Source of the DNA: Yeguia hominis
GTDB taxonomy: Bacteria > Bacillota > Clostridia > Oscillospirales > Acutalibacteraceae
Assembly: GCF_014384705.1 (NCBI RefSeq)
Contig: NZ_JACRSN010000004.1
Span: 62,001-126,000 of the forward strand
Reading direction: 5' to 3'
Length of the DNA stretch: 64,000 bases
Below are positions 9,059 to 18,047 of this stretch, in pieces. The notes beneath the pieces were generated by a model. It was not told the origin of the DNA. It ran no database searches and saw only the letters and a list, made by a program, of their open reading frames with translations. The position numbers and the translations under genes were made by a program. How positions within the stretch are numbered: the first letter of the stretch is position 1; every line of letters starts with the position of its first letter.

Positions 9059-10399
9059 TTACTTTTGCAGGCGCGCTTCCAGCGCATTCTTTGCATCCTC
9101 ATAGCCGGGTTTGCCGAGCAGCGCGAACATGTTCTTTTTGTAGCTCTCCACGCCGGGCTGATTGAACGGGTTGACGCCCATCAGATATCCCGAAATCGCG
9201 CAGGCCTTTTCAAAGAAATAGATCATCCGGCCGAGGGAATCCTCCGAAAAATCCGGTGCATGCAGCACGAGGTTCGGAACGCCGCCGTCGTTGTGCGCCA
9301 GGACCGTGCCCTCATAGGCTTTTTCGTTGACATAGGACATGGTTTTGCCGGTAAGGAAGTTCAGGCCGTCCACGTTCTCCGGATCGTTTTCAATCACGAC
9401 TTCGCGCTGCGGGCGGTCGATCAGGACAACCGTCTCAAAGAGGTTGCGGGTGCCGTCCTGAATAAACTGACCCATCGAGTGCAGGTCCGTCGAGAAGATA
9501 ACGGACGCCGGATAGACGCCCTTGCCGTCCTTGCCTTCGCTCTCGCCGAAGAGCTGCTTCCACCACTCGCACATCAGCGCAAAGCGCGGCTCATAGCTGA
9601 CGAGAATTTCTGTTGTTTTGCCCTTGCGATACAGGATGTTCCGCGCCGCCGCGTACTGATAGCAGGGGTTTTGGGTCAGATCGTCGCTCGTATATTCCGC
9701 GCGGGCATTGGTCGCACCCTGCATGAGAGCCGAAATATCTGCGCCGGAAACGGCAATCGGAAGCAGTCCAACCGCCGAAAGCACCGAATACCGGCCGCCG
9801 ACGTCGTCCGGAACGACAAAGGTCTCATAGCCCTCGCGGTCTGCAAGCTGCTTGAGCGTTCCGCGCGCCTTGTCGGTTGTGCAGTAGATCCGGCCGCGGG
9901 CTTCTTCTTTGCCGTATTTTTCTTCGAGGAGCTTGCGGAATACCCGGAACGCAATCGCGGGTTCCGTCGTGGTGCCGGATTTGGAGATCATGTTGATCGA
10001 GACGTTTTTGCCCTTGCAGATTTCAATCAATTCTGCAAGCGCGTCGCCGCTGATGCTGTTGCCGGCGAAATAGATCTCCGGCGTGCCCTTGCGCAGGGCG
10101 TTGTAGTTGTTTGAGTGCAGATACTCAATCGCAGCGCGTGCGCCAAGATACGATCCGCCGATTCCGATGACGATAAAGACGTCGGAATCCGACTGGATTT
10201 TTTTGGCCGCAGCCTGGATCCGCGCAAATTCTTCCTTGTCATACGCGACCGGAAGATCCAGCCAGCCGAGGAAATCGTGGCCTTCGCCGGTTCCTTCGTG
10301 CAGCACCTGATGCGCCGCTCTGACCTGGTGCGCAATTGCGCTGTACTCGTTTTCGCGGATAAATCCATCTGCATAGCGTGTTTGAAAATTCAGAGACAT
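9059..10399 (-). CDS. pgi: Glucose-6-phosphate isomerase
   Basis: A 446-residue enzyme interconverting glucose 6-phosphate and fructose 6-phosphate in glycolysis. The frame is open for 78 more codons upstream, but homology-like sequence begins at MSLNFQTRYADGF, so I place the start at 10399. Typical motifs are IGIGGSYLGARAAIEYL (phosphate site), ISKSGTTTEPAIAFR and the C-terminal NPFNQPGVESYKKNMFALLG. The length matches the short Firmicutes form (about 450 residues). A good sigma-A type promoter lies at 10605-10633, giving a leader of about 200 bases. Confidence 0.95.
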   Translation of the reverse strand: MSLNFQTRYADGFIRENEYSAIAHQVRAAHQVLHEGTGEGHDFLGWLDLPVAYDKEEFARIQAAAKKIQSDSDVFIVIGIGGSYLGARAAIEYLHSNNYNALRKGTPEIYFAGNSISGDALAELIEICKGKNVSINMISKSGTTTEPAIAFRVFRKLLEEKYGKEEARGRIYCTTDKARGTLKQLADREGYETFVVPDDVGGRYSVLSAVGLLPIAVSGADISALMQGATNARAEYTSDDLTQNPCYQYAAARNILYRKGKTTEILVSYEPRFALMCEWWKQLFGESEGKDGKGVYPASVIFSTDLHSMGQFIQDGTRNLFETVVLIDRPQREVVIENDPENVDGLNFLTGKTMSYVNEKAYEGTVLAHNDGGVPNLVLHAPDFSEDSLGRMIYFFEKACAISGYLMGVNPFNQPGVESYKKNMFALLGKPGYEDAKNALEARLQK

Positions 10400-10604
10400 T
10401 GTGTTTCCGGTATTCCGGGTTTTGCAGTCCTTGTTTTTTGGAAAGCCTTGCGGCTTTCTTTCTAAAAACGGCCCCAAAACGAAAACCGGCACCCTCCCTT
10501 TTTCTTTTAGATTTGTCCGTTTCGGCGGAAAAATTCCGGACGGACACAGAATAGAACACAAAATATGGGGGATTTTTTCCAGCTCCATAAGTTGTCTTGT
10601 ATTT

Positions 10605-10633
10605 ATTTTACAATAGGTGCGGTTGTTTTGCAA
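10605..10633 (-). promoter_or_regulatory. Promoter of pgi
   Basis: Reading the minus strand: TTGCAA (10628-10633), 17-base spacer, TAAAAT (10605-10610). Transcription would start near 10598, about 200 bases before the pgi ATG. The leader contains a perfect hairpin GAAAGCC-GCAA-GGCTTTC at 10441-10458 without a following T-run. Confidence 0.65.
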
Positions 10634-10662
10634 GGCAGGCTTTCAGAAATTTACAAATTTCT

Positions 10663-11799
10663 TTAAAATCGAAGCAGTTCCTCCAAAAGTACTGTCAATG
10701 CCGACGGAAGGGTGATCTTTTCCACCGCCGCTTTTGTCAAAACCTTCCGAATCTGCAAGACTTCTCCGTCCAGGGTATAGGTCAGAACACCGGCCTCCTG
10801 CCCCATCTCGACCGGCGCTTCCAGCAATTCGCTGATCGACACCTCGCAGGTCACTTCGCTTTCGCTTCCCTTTTTCACCAGCATCGGCAAAGCCGCTTCC
10901 GCTTCGATTTCAACCTCTGTCTGCATGCCGTTTTTTACCGGAACCGGCACCAGCTCCGGCGTTTCCGGCTCTGTGACCGTCCAGCCCGCAAACCCGTAAT
11001 CCAAAAGCGCCGCCGCGTCGGCAAAGCGGTCCTTGGTGCTCGGGCAGCCGAGAACCACCGCGATCAGCTTCAGGCCGCCGCGCTCGGCCGTCGCGCTGAT
11101 GCAGCTGCCCGCCGCGCTGGTCGTACCGGTTTTCAGACCCGTGATGCCCGGATATGTTTTGATCAGCTTATTCGTATTGACCAGCTGCGTCTGTCCACCG
11201 CGAACCTCGTCGATCCAAATCGTCGTATAGTCGAAAATTTTCTCGTGCCGGATCAGCTCCCGCGACATGACGGCAACGTCGTGCGCGCTCGTCAGGTGGC
11301 CCTCCTCGTCCAGGCCGTTGCAGTTTTTGAACACCGTATCCGCCATACCGAGTTCCTTCGCGCGCGCGTTCATCATGCCGACAAATTCATCCTCTGTGCC
11401 CGCCACGTGCTCCGCCAGCACCACGGCGGCATCATTCGCGCTCATCACAACGGTCGCCTTGATCAGGTCGTCGACGCTCATCACTTCGCCTTCCTTGAGC
11501 CAGATATCCGACCCGCCCATCGAGGCTGCGTGCGCGCTGGCCGCGACCTCATCGGTCAGCGCAATTTTCCCGCTGTCGATGGCCTCCATGGTCAGCAGCA
11601 GCGTCATGACCTTCGTGATGGAGGCACAGGGCCGCACTTCGTGCGAAGCCTTCTCATACAGGATGCTCCCCGTCTCAGCCTCCATCAAAATGGCAGACGG
11701 CGCGCTGAGCTCCTCATCTGCAATCGCCTTTACGCCGGGCGCCGGCCACAAAAAGCACAACACTGCCGCCAAAAGAACCGCTATTATCCGTTTACGCAT
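10663..11799 (-). CDS. D-alanyl-D-alanine carboxypeptidase (DacF-like)
   Basis: A 378-residue penicillin-binding protein 5 type enzyme that trims the terminal D-Ala from peptidoglycan stem peptides. The ATG at 11799 is preceded by GGAGGTGCGGT; the longer upstream frame is spurious. It has a signal peptide (RIIAVLLAAVLCFLW, cleavage near VKA), the active-site tetrad S60-I-T-K63, the SAN motif in MSANDAAVVLAEH and the KTG triad in GLKTGTTSAAG. A C-terminal PBP5-like beta domain follows, but I see no clear amphipathic membrane anchor at the end. In spore formers such enzymes act in vegetative or spore cortex synthesis; which applies here cannot be read from sequence. Confidence 0.92.
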   Translation of the reverse strand: MRKRIIAVLLAAVLCFLWPAPGVKAIADEELSAPSAILMEAETGSILYEKASHEVRPCASITKVMTLLLTMEAIDSGKIALTDEVAASAHAASMGGSDIWLKEGEVMSVDDLIKATVVMSANDAAVVLAEHVAGTEDEFVGMMNARAKELGMADTVFKNCNGLDEEGHLTSAHDVAVMSRELIRHEKIFDYTTIWIDEVRGGQTQLVNTNKLIKTYPGITGLKTGTTSAAGSCISATAERGGLKLIAVVLGCPSTKDRFADAAALLDYGFAGWTVTEPETPELVPVPVKNGMQTEVEIEAEAALPMLVKKGSESEVTCEVSISELLEAPVEMGQEAGVLTYTLDGEVLQIRKVLTKAAVEKITLPSALTVLLEELLRF

Positions 11800-11863
11800 A
11801 CCGCACCTCCAAGATTCTATCCTGTTTTCATGTCTATGCGGACAAAAAGCATGACATGCACAC

Positions 11864-11892
11864 TTGCATCGCCGTACCGCAGGCCATATAAT
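11864..11892 (+). promoter_or_regulatory. Promoter of the YbaK-like gene
   Basis: TTGCAT (11864-11869), 17-base spacer, perfect TATAAT (11887-11892). It lies 64 bases upstream of the ATG at 11956 in the divergent gap between this gene and dacF. Confidence 0.7.
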
Positions 11893-11955
11893 AGGAATCA
11901 TGAGGCGGCAAAAACGCCCGGATCTCTTGTTACATGATAAAAGGAAGTGAATCCC

Positions 11956-12441
11956 ATGTCCGTAGCATCCGTAAAAGCCTATCTGCGCGCATTCGGAAAA
12001 GAGGACGACGTGCAGGAATTTCCGGTTTCCAGCGCAACCGTAGAGCTTGCAGCACAGGCTTTGCAGGTCATTCCTGCGCGAATCGCCAAAACGCTTTCCT
12101 TTGCCCATAAGGACGGGCACGGCATCTTACTGGTTGCGGCAGGAGACGCTAAAATTGACAACGCAAAATTCAAGCAGCAGTTTTCCTGCAAGGCAAAAAT
12201 GCTCACCCCGGAGGAGGTCATCGCCTGTACCGGGCACGCTGTCGGCGGCGTGTGCCCCTTTGCGATTCCGGACCCGCACACAGAAACCTACCTTGACCGT
12301 TCGCTTCTCCGGTTTTCTTCGGTATTCCCCGCGGCAGGAAGCGCAAACTCCGCTGTGGAGATGACCTGCGACGAGCTGTACGCTGCTGCAAACGCGCGCG
12401 GCTGGGTCGACGTCTGCAAGGGCTGGCAGACAGAAGCCTGA
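11956..12441 (+). CDS. YbaK/EbsC family aminoacyl-tRNA deacylase-like protein
   Basis: A protein of 161 residues belonging to the YbaK/ProX editing-domain family, whose members hydrolyse misacylated Cys-, Pro- or Ala-tRNA in trans. Family features are the N-terminal SSATVELAAQALQV, the lysine in RIAKTLSF, the mid GDAKIDNAKFKQQF and the loop GHAVGGVCPFAI. The ATG at 11956 follows AAAGGAAG at a good distance; a GTG nine bases earlier overlaps the ribosome site and is unlikely. Its own promoter lies just upstream. The tRNA specificity cannot be read. Confidence 0.88.
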   Translation: MSVASVKAYLRAFGKEDDVQEFPVSSATVELAAQALQVIPARIAKTLSFAHKDGHGILLVAAGDAKIDNAKFKQQFSCKAKMLTPEEVIACTGHAVGGVCPFAIPDPHTETYLDRSLLRFSSVFPAAGSANSAVEMTCDELYAAANARGWVDVCKGWQTEA

Positions 12442-12522
12442 CCAAATTTCGCGCAGTTTCACCGGTTTCTTTGGTTCCTTTTTAGAATTCGCCCGGAATC
12501 CGCAAAAAGTTTCCGCCCGGCA

Positions 12523-12551
12523 TTGACAAGCGTGCTTTGTTATGCTATTAT
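12523..12551 (+). promoter_or_regulatory. Promoter of the amino acid ABC importer
   Basis: Perfect TTGACA (12523-12528), 17-base spacer, TATTAT (12546-12551). It sits 52 bases before the solute-binding protein start, with GGAGG just ahead of that ATG. Confidence 0.75.
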
Positions 12552-12603
12552 AGTCACAGTTTAGCACGCTAATACATTAAATTATCAACTGGAGGAACCA
12601 ACC

Positions 12604-13416
12604 ATGAAGAAACTTTTTGCATTGCTTCTCGCAGTTTTGATGCTCAGCGCCGTTCTGACCGGCTGCGGCGGCACAGAAAAATCCGGCGGCTGGGATTATA
12701 TCGAAAAGAAGGGCGTTCTGGTGATCGGCCTGGACGATACCTTCGCACCGATGGGCTTCCGCGACGAAAACAACAACCTTGTCGGCTTTGACATCGACCT
12801 CGCAACCGCGGTCGGCGAACAGCTCGGCGTGGAAGTGGAATTCAAATCGATCGACTGGGACGCCAAAGAGATGGAGCTCTCCTCGAAAAAAATCGACTGC
12901 ATCTGGAACGGCATGTCCGCCACAGAAGAACGCCAGAAGACCATGGCGCTGACGAAAAAGTATCTCAACAACAAGATCGTCATCATGACGATGGATCCGA
13001 ACGTCAAGGTCGATTCCGTCGAAGATCTGCAGAATCTCAAAATTGCGACGCAGGCCGACAGCGCAGCGCTCGAAGCCATGCAGGCAAACGAAGCCTTTGA
13101 CAGCTTCTCTGCCAACATCTCGGAATATCCGACCTATGACGAATGCATCCTCGATATGCAGAGCGGCCGGATGGACTGCATGGTCGTCGACCAGGTTCTC
13201 GGCGAGTACAAAAACTCCAAGATGGACGGAAAAATGACCGTCTGCAATTTCGATTTCGGCAACGACTTTTACGCGATCGGCTGCCGTAAGGACGACACCG
13301 GCGTTGCCGATAAAATCAGCGATGCCATCGGCGCACTGATCGAAAACGGCAAGGCTGCGGAGATCAGCGACAAATGGTTCGGCAAGGATATCGTCATCCT
13401 CGAAGATTACGAATAA
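12604..13416 (+). CDS. Amino acid ABC transporter substrate-binding lipoprotein
   Basis: A 270-residue family 3 extracellular solute-binding protein. The lipoprotein signal peptide ends in LTGC with the lipidated cysteine at residue 21. The SBP_bac_3 fold shows in KKGVLVIGLDDTFAPMGFRD, GFDIDLATAVGEQLGVEVEF and the hinge-region MDCMVVDQVL. It should deliver a polar amino acid to the permease and ATPase encoded next. A G/C hairpin (around 13448-13474, GGGAGCGC..GCGCTCCC) lies between this gene and the permease and may reduce read-through, giving more binding protein than permease. Confidence 0.93.
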   Translation: MKKLFALLLAVLMLSAVLTGCGGTEKSGGWDYIEKKGVLVIGLDDTFAPMGFRDENNNLVGFDIDLATAVGEQLGVEVEFKSIDWDAKEMELSSKKIDCIWNGMSATEERQKTMALTKKYLNNKIVIMTMDPNVKVDSVEDLQNLKIATQADSAALEAMQANEAFDSFSANISEYPTYDECILDMQSGRMDCMVVDQVLGEYKNSKMDGKMTVCNFDFGNDFYAIGCRKDDTGVADKISDAIGALIENGKAAEISDKWFGKDIVILEDYE

Positions 13417-13511
13417 GCAGGTCCTGGCAAAGAACAGAACAGCAAAAGGGAGCGCAGCGGGTTTGCGCTCCCTTTCGGACACTCTTAACGCTTTAGAAAA
13501 CAGGTGAATGT

Positions 13512-14201
13512 ATGCAGGAATTTTTCACACAGGCGGCGGATACCCTCTCCTACGTCGGGCTTTTGATGCCTTCTCTCTTGCAGGGTGCGCTCGTAACCGT
13601 CAGACTGTTCGTATGGACGCTGCTGCTCTCCATTCCGCTCGGTCTGCCCTTTGCGCTCGGCAGCAACAGCCGGTTTTTCCCGGTACGCTGGCTTTGCAAG
13701 GGCTATATCTGGATTTTCCGCGGCACGCCGCTGATGCTTCAGCTCTTTTTCTTCTATTTCTTCCTCCCGATTACCCTCAATATTACGCTCGACGAATTCA
13801 CCACAGCGGTTGTGACCTTTGTTTTGAATTACGCCGCCTATTTTGCGGAAATCTACCGCGCCGGCATTGAAAGCATCGACAAAGGCCAGTACGAGGCGGC
13901 AAAGTCGCTCGGTATCGGCCCGCAGCGCACCATGTTCGGCATCATCATCCCGCAGACGATCAAACGGGTTCTGCCGCCGGTGTCCAACGAGGCCATCACG
14001 CTGATTAAAGATACCGCGCTGGTTTCAGTTATCAGCGTTGCCGAACTGATGAAAGCGGCAAAGGGCGCTGTGAACCGCGACGTCAACGTGACCGCCTATG
14101 CCATCGCGGCCATCATCTACCTTGTTTTTACATTCCTTCTGACCATGCTCTCGCGCTATCTGGAAAAACGCTTTTCGCGCCACGAGCAGAAAGGAGTCTA
14201 A
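13512..14201 (+). CDS. Amino acid ABC transporter permease
   Basis: A 229-residue HisM/GlnP-type inner-membrane permease. It has the early motif GALVTVRLFVWTLLLSIPLG, IWIFRGTPLMLQLFFFYF, and the cytoplasmic EAA-like loop EAAKSLGIGPQRTMFGIIIPQ that docks to the ATPase. Five membrane spans are apparent. It lies 95 bases after the binding-protein gene and 3 bases before the ATPase gene. A single permease gene implies a homodimeric channel. Confidence 0.93.
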   Translation: MQEFFTQAADTLSYVGLLMPSLLQGALVTVRLFVWTLLLSIPLGLPFALGSNSRFFPVRWLCKGYIWIFRGTPLMLQLFFFYFFLPITLNITLDEFTTAVVTFVLNYAAYFAEIYRAGIESIDKGQYEAAKSLGIGPQRTMFGIIIPQTIKRVLPPVSNEAITLIKDTALVSVISVAELMKAAKGAVNRDVNVTAYAIAAIIYLVFTFLLTMLSRYLEKRFSRHEQKGV

Positions 14202-14204
14202 GCG

Positions 14205-14972
14205 ATGGAACCTGTATTGCAGATGAAACACATTCTCAAACAGTTCGGCTCCCTGCGCGCGGTCGACGATGTCAGCCTTTCGGTCTCAAAAGGCGAAACG
14301 GTTGCCATCATCGGGCCGTCCGGCTCCGGCAAGAGCACGCTCCTGCGCTGTGTCAACCATCTTGAAAAGATCACCAGCGGGGAAATCATTGTCAACGGCG
14401 AAGTCATGGCGCATACCGGCGCTTCCGGTGCGGCGCAGTACCCCTCCGACAAGGAGATCCGCCGAATCTGCCAAAACACCGGCATGGTGTTTCAGCATTT
14501 TAACCTTTTTCCGCACATGACCTGTCTGCGCAACATCTCCTATGCGCCCGTCAAGGTCAAAGGCATTCCGAAGGCGCAGGCCGAAGCGCGCGCCAGAGAG
14601 CTTCTGCAGATGGTCGGGCTCTCCGAAAAGGCGGATGCCTATCCCGCGCAGCTTTCCGGCGGACAAAAACAGCGGATCGCCATCGCGCGCGGACTTGCGA
14701 TGGATCCTGCCATCATGCTGTTCGACGAACCGACCAGCGCGCTCGATCCGGAAATCACGAGCGAGGTGCTCAATGTCATGCGTTCCCTCGCACAGGCGGA
14801 AACCACCATGCTCGTCGTCACGCACGAGATGGGCTTTGCGCGCGAGGTTGCCGACCGCGTCCTCTTTATGAATGAAGGCAAGCTTCTGGAAGAGGGCACG
14901 CCCGACGAAATTTTCGGTCATCCGAAGAGCGACCGGCTGCAGGCATTTTTGAATATGACACTAAAAATCTGA
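14205..14972 (+). CDS. Amino acid ABC transporter ATP-binding protein
   Basis: A 255-residue ABC ATPase of the GlnQ type that powers import. Walker A GPSGSGKST, Q-loop NTGMVFQHFNLFPHMT, signature LSGGQKQRIAIARGLAM, Walker B MLFDEPTSALDPE and the H-loop VVTHEMGFA are all present and intact. A short insert between Walker A and the Q-loop (around residues 66-85) is a little longer than in GlnQ. It is the last gene of the three-gene unit; a hairpin at 15051-15071 follows. Confidence 0.94.
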   Translation: MEPVLQMKHILKQFGSLRAVDDVSLSVSKGETVAIIGPSGSGKSTLLRCVNHLEKITSGEIIVNGEVMAHTGASGAAQYPSDKEIRRICQNTGMVFQHFNLFPHMTCLRNISYAPVKVKGIPKAQAEARARELLQMVGLSEKADAYPAQLSGGQKQRIAIARGLAMDPAIMLFDEPTSALDPEITSEVLNVMRSLAQAETTMLVVTHEMGFAREVADRVLFMNEGKLLEEGTPDEIFGHPKSDRLQAFLNMTLKI

Positions 14973-15050
14973 GAAAACTTGGAACGCACCGGTTCCTGCA
15001 CACATTTTATCCTGAAAAACGCGCCGCCGGACAGCATACCCGCATGAAAA

Positions 15051-15071
15051 AAACGGGCGTGCTGCCCGTTT
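15051..15071 (+). terminator. Terminator-like hairpin after the amino acid importer
   Basis: AAACGGGC (15051-15058) pairs with GCCCGTTT (15064-15071) around a 5-base loop. The following sequence (GGCGCTTTTG) is only moderately T-rich, so termination may be partial. The rest of the 294-base gap to 15266 shows nothing else clear. Confidence 0.5.
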
Positions 15072-15266
15072 GGCGCTTTTGCGTCTCTATTGTGCGCCGG
15101 CTCTGCCGCACAAAAGGCAGCCGCACGGCGCGCTTCGCTCACGGCTCGCTTTTATAGGGGGCGTTCTGCGCAGCCTCCGCACAAACACACCTTCGCCGTT
15201 TGCTGTGCGTCATTTTGGTCTGGTTTTTTATTTTGATAGAACAATTTATAGAAAGGATCCTGCCTG

Positions 15267-16556
15267 ATGAGTATGATTTTTTCGCTTCTGCATGAAATTG
15301 AGATTCCAAAATTCTACCGAATTCAAAATCATCTGTGCGCGACGCACCTTACAGATGTTCCTGCCGCGGTACGCAGCGCGCTGACGCGTCCGGGGACGCT
15401 CGACCGGATCTTTCCGGGCGCGACCGTCTGCTTTACCGGATCCAGCCGGGAAATTGCAAACGCCGTCCCGATCCTGCGCACGCTGGCGGAGGAATTCCGG
15501 CGTGTCGGCGCAAACCCGGTTCTCGTGCCGGCCATGGGAAGCCACGGCGGCGCGCTCGCCGAAAATCAGCGCGCCATTCTCACGCACTACGGCATCACCG
15601 AAGCGAGCATCGGCTGCCCCATTCACTCCTCTATGGACACGGTCGAAGTCGGCAAAACGCCGGAGGGGCTTTCTGTCCACATGGACGCCTTTGCGGTTTC
15701 CTGCGACTTGATTGTGCCGGTCGGGCGCATCAAAGCGCACACGCAGTTCCACGGCTCTGTGGAGAGCGGCATCATGAAGATGATCACCATCGGACTCGGC
15801 AAACAGCACGGCGCCGATCTGTGCCACGCGTTCGGCATGCGCGCACTTGCCCGCTATGTGCCGGAGTTTGCGCGGGTTTCGCTAAAGAACTGCAATATTC
15901 CGTTCGGTATCGGCATTCTCGAAAACGGCGTGCACGATACCTATCAGATTGCGGCCATTCCGAGCGAACACATTGAAGAAGAAGAGCCGGAGCTGCTGAA
16001 ACTCGCCAAAAGCCTGATGCCCTCTTTCCCCTATGATGAGATCGACATCGTGATGGTCGACCAGATGGGCAAGGAAATCAGCGGCGACGGCATGGACACC
16101 AATGTGATCGGCCGCGACTTCTTTGAACGTGGAAGGCGTCCCGGCATCCAGCGAATCGCGGTGCGCGATCTCTCCAAAAAGACCGGCTCCAATTTTTACG
16201 GCATCGCGCTGGCCGACATGGTCACGCGCCGGCTGTTCGATAAAATCAGCTTTGAGGAAACCTATCCGAATTTTATCACGAATGTCACACCGGAAGGCGT
16301 CACCATTCCGGCGGTACTCGCTTCCGACAAGCTCTGTCTGCAGGCCTGCATCAAGACCTGCACCCGCAAAGGTCCGGATTTCCCGCGGGTTGCGTGGATC
16401 CGGGACACGCTCCATCTCGGCGAATTCTATGTTTCGGAATCGCTTCGCCGGGCGCCGATCACCGAGGGGTATACCTGTACCTTCGAGGACACGCCGCTGC
16501 ACGCGGAGTTCGATCCCGACGGGAATTTCCTCGGGTTTCAGCACGAATCTGCCTGA
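15267..16556 (+). CDS. LarA-like protein (DUF2088), possible hydroxyacid racemase/epimerase
   Basis: A 429-residue protein whose N-terminal half resembles the DUF2088 domain of lactate racemase LarA. Visible features are TGSSREIANAVPIL, PAMGSHGGALAENQ with H93, GRIKAHTQFHGSVESG with H158 and H162, and ITIGLGKQHGADLCHAFGM with K179 and H181. LarA itself uses a nickel-pincer nucleotide bound to a lysine and histidines; characterised relatives racemise or epimerise short hydroxyacids and sugar acids. No larB, larC or larE genes for cofactor synthesis are in the window. The gene lies 17 bases ahead of the LacI regulator and is likely co-transcribed with it, which points to sugar or sugar-acid metabolism. 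The substrate is unknown. Confidence 0.7.
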   Translation: MSMIFSLLHEIEIPKFYRIQNHLCATHLTDVPAAVRSALTRPGTLDRIFPGATVCFTGSSREIANAVPILRTLAEEFRRVGANPVLVPAMGSHGGALAENQRAILTHYGITEASIGCPIHSSMDTVEVGKTPEGLSVHMDAFAVSCDLIVPVGRIKAHTQFHGSVESGIMKMITIGLGKQHGADLCHAFGMRALARYVPEFARVSLKNCNIPFGIGILENGVHDTYQIAAIPSEHIEEEEPELLKLAKSLMPSFPYDEIDIVMVDQMGKEISGDGMDTNVIGRDFFERGRRPGIQRIAVRDLSKKTGSNFYGIALADMVTRRLFDKISFEETYPNFITNVTPEGVTIPAVLASDKLCLQACIKTCTRKGPDFPRVAWIRDTLHLGEFYVSESLRRAPITEGYTCTFEDTPLHAEFDPDGNFLGFQHESA

Positions 16557-16573
16557 AAGGCTAGGAATACACT

Positions 16574-17611
16574 ATGGACAAGCAACAACCCAAACGCCCA
16601 GTCACGCTCAAGGACATTGCCGCCGCAACCGGGTTTTCCATCAATACGGTTTCGCACGCGCTCAAGGACCGCGAGGACATCTCCCTTGCAACGCGCGAAA
16701 CCATCAAGGAAACGGCCAAAAAAATGGGATACGTCGGAAACGCCTCCGCGCGGTTTCTGCGTTCCGGCGTCAGCAAGCTGATTGCCATCATTCTCGGCGA
16801 CCTCTCCAACCCGCATTTTTCCATCATGGTCAAGGAAATTGAGACCTATTTTCGGCGGGAAGGGTATGTCTCGTTTGTGATGAACACCGACGAAAAGTCC
16901 GATGTCGAACGGCAGGCCATCCTGACGGCGGCGGAACGGAATGTGGACGGCATTTTAATTTGCCCGACGCAAAACAGCCGGGAAAATCTCGCCTGCCTTC
17001 GGAGCACCGGAATTCCCTTTGTTCTGATCGGGCGCCGGTTTTTGCAGGAAGACTGCAGCTATGTCGTCTGCGACGACGAGCACGGCGGCTATATCGCCGC
17101 GCGCCATCTGCTTCGGCTCGGCCACCGGCGGATCCTCTTTTTAAACGGCCCGGCTTCGATCTCCAGCGCCCGGGAACGCCGCGACGGCTATCTGCGCGCG
17201 CATCGGGAGGCTTCTGTTCCTGCGGATCCCGATCTGCTTGCCACAACGCCCGTGACGCTCGGCAACATCAGCGTTGACGGCATCGGGGAAGCCGTCCTGC
17301 AAAAAAAGGCCACCGCCATTCTTGCCTTCAGCGATCTGATTGCATTCGAGGCCATCACCGCGCTGGAGAGGCAGGGCATCCGGGTGCCGGAGGAGATTTC
17401 GGTGGTCGGATTTGACAATATTCAGTCGAAATATCCCTTTCCCGTGCTGCTGACCTCGGTCACGTCCTCCAAAACGACCATGGCGCGCAGAGCATCCGCG
17501 CAGCTGCTCCGGCTTCTGCGCGACCGCACGCTGCCGCCGGAACAGCTGATGCTCACGACGCAGCTTGTCGTCCGCGAAACCTGCGCGCCGCCGAAACCGC
17601 AGCCGAAATAG
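16574..17611 (+). CDS. LacI family transcriptional regulator
   Basis: A 345-residue repressor-type regulator. The N-terminal helix-turn-helix reads VTLKDIAAATGFSINTVSHAL, followed by the hinge helix near residue 55 (SARFLRSG) and a periplasmic-binding-protein-like effector domain with LIAIILGDLSNPHFSIMVK and VGFDNIQSKYPFPVLLTSV. It sits directly behind the LarA-like gene. The LacI-type palindrome at 18984-18997 in the glycyl radical enzyme promoter is a likely target (inference). The last 36 codons lie within a 148-bp unit that is repeated in tandem downstream; the gene itself ends normally at the TAG of the first copy. Confidence 0.92.
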   Translation: MDKQQPKRPVTLKDIAAATGFSINTVSHALKDREDISLATRETIKETAKKMGYVGNASARFLRSGVSKLIAIILGDLSNPHFSIMVKEIETYFRREGYVSFVMNTDEKSDVERQAILTAAERNVDGILICPTQNSRENLACLRSTGIPFVLIGRRFLQEDCSYVVCDDEHGGYIAARHLLRLGHRRILFLNGPASISSARERRDGYLRAHREASVPADPDLLATTPVTLGNISVDGIGEAVLQKKATAILAFSDLIAFEAITALERQGIRVPEEISVVGFDNIQSKYPFPVLLTSVTSSKTTMARRASAQLLRLLRDRTLPPEQLMLTTQLVVRETCAPPKPQPK

Positions 17612-17839
17612 ACGGAACAGACGGGCAGGCGCACCCATCCGGCACGCGCTGCTGCTCCGGCTTCTGCGCGACCGCACGCTGCCGCCGGAACAGCTGATGC
17701 TCACGACGCAGCTTGTCGTCCGTGAAACCTGCGCGCCGCCGAAACCGCAGCCGAAATAGACGGAACAGACGGGCAGGCGCACCCATCCGGCACGCGCTGC
17801 TGCTCCGGCTTCTGCGCGACCGCACGCTGCCGCCGGAAC
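17503..17839 (+). repeat. 148-bp tandem repeat (2.3 copies) over the lacI 3' end
   Basis: The landmark GCTGCTCC begins at 17503, 17651 and 17799, exactly 148 bases apart each time. Copy 1 contains the last codons and stop of the LacI gene; copy 2 repeats them almost perfectly (CGTCCGCG becomes CGTCCGTG); copy 3 breaks off after CGCCGGAAC at 17839. As 148 is not a multiple of three, the copies are not protein repeats. The remaining gap to 18047 shows no gene. Confidence 0.93.
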
Positions 17840-18047
17840 GCCCAAAATAGCGTCCAAGCCGCCGCTCGAAACGGAAGGATGCAGTGCGCGGTCTTTATGA
17901 GGCACACCGCTTTCGAAAGGCTCCGCCGCAGGGGCTATCCCACCGTTTTGCGGGTACATTTCATCGCATGCAGCCTTTGCAAACCGCCGCCGTAAAGCAA
18001 AAAACAGGCTCGGACGCGCGCCGGGCCGCAAAAGGAGGAGCAATTTC

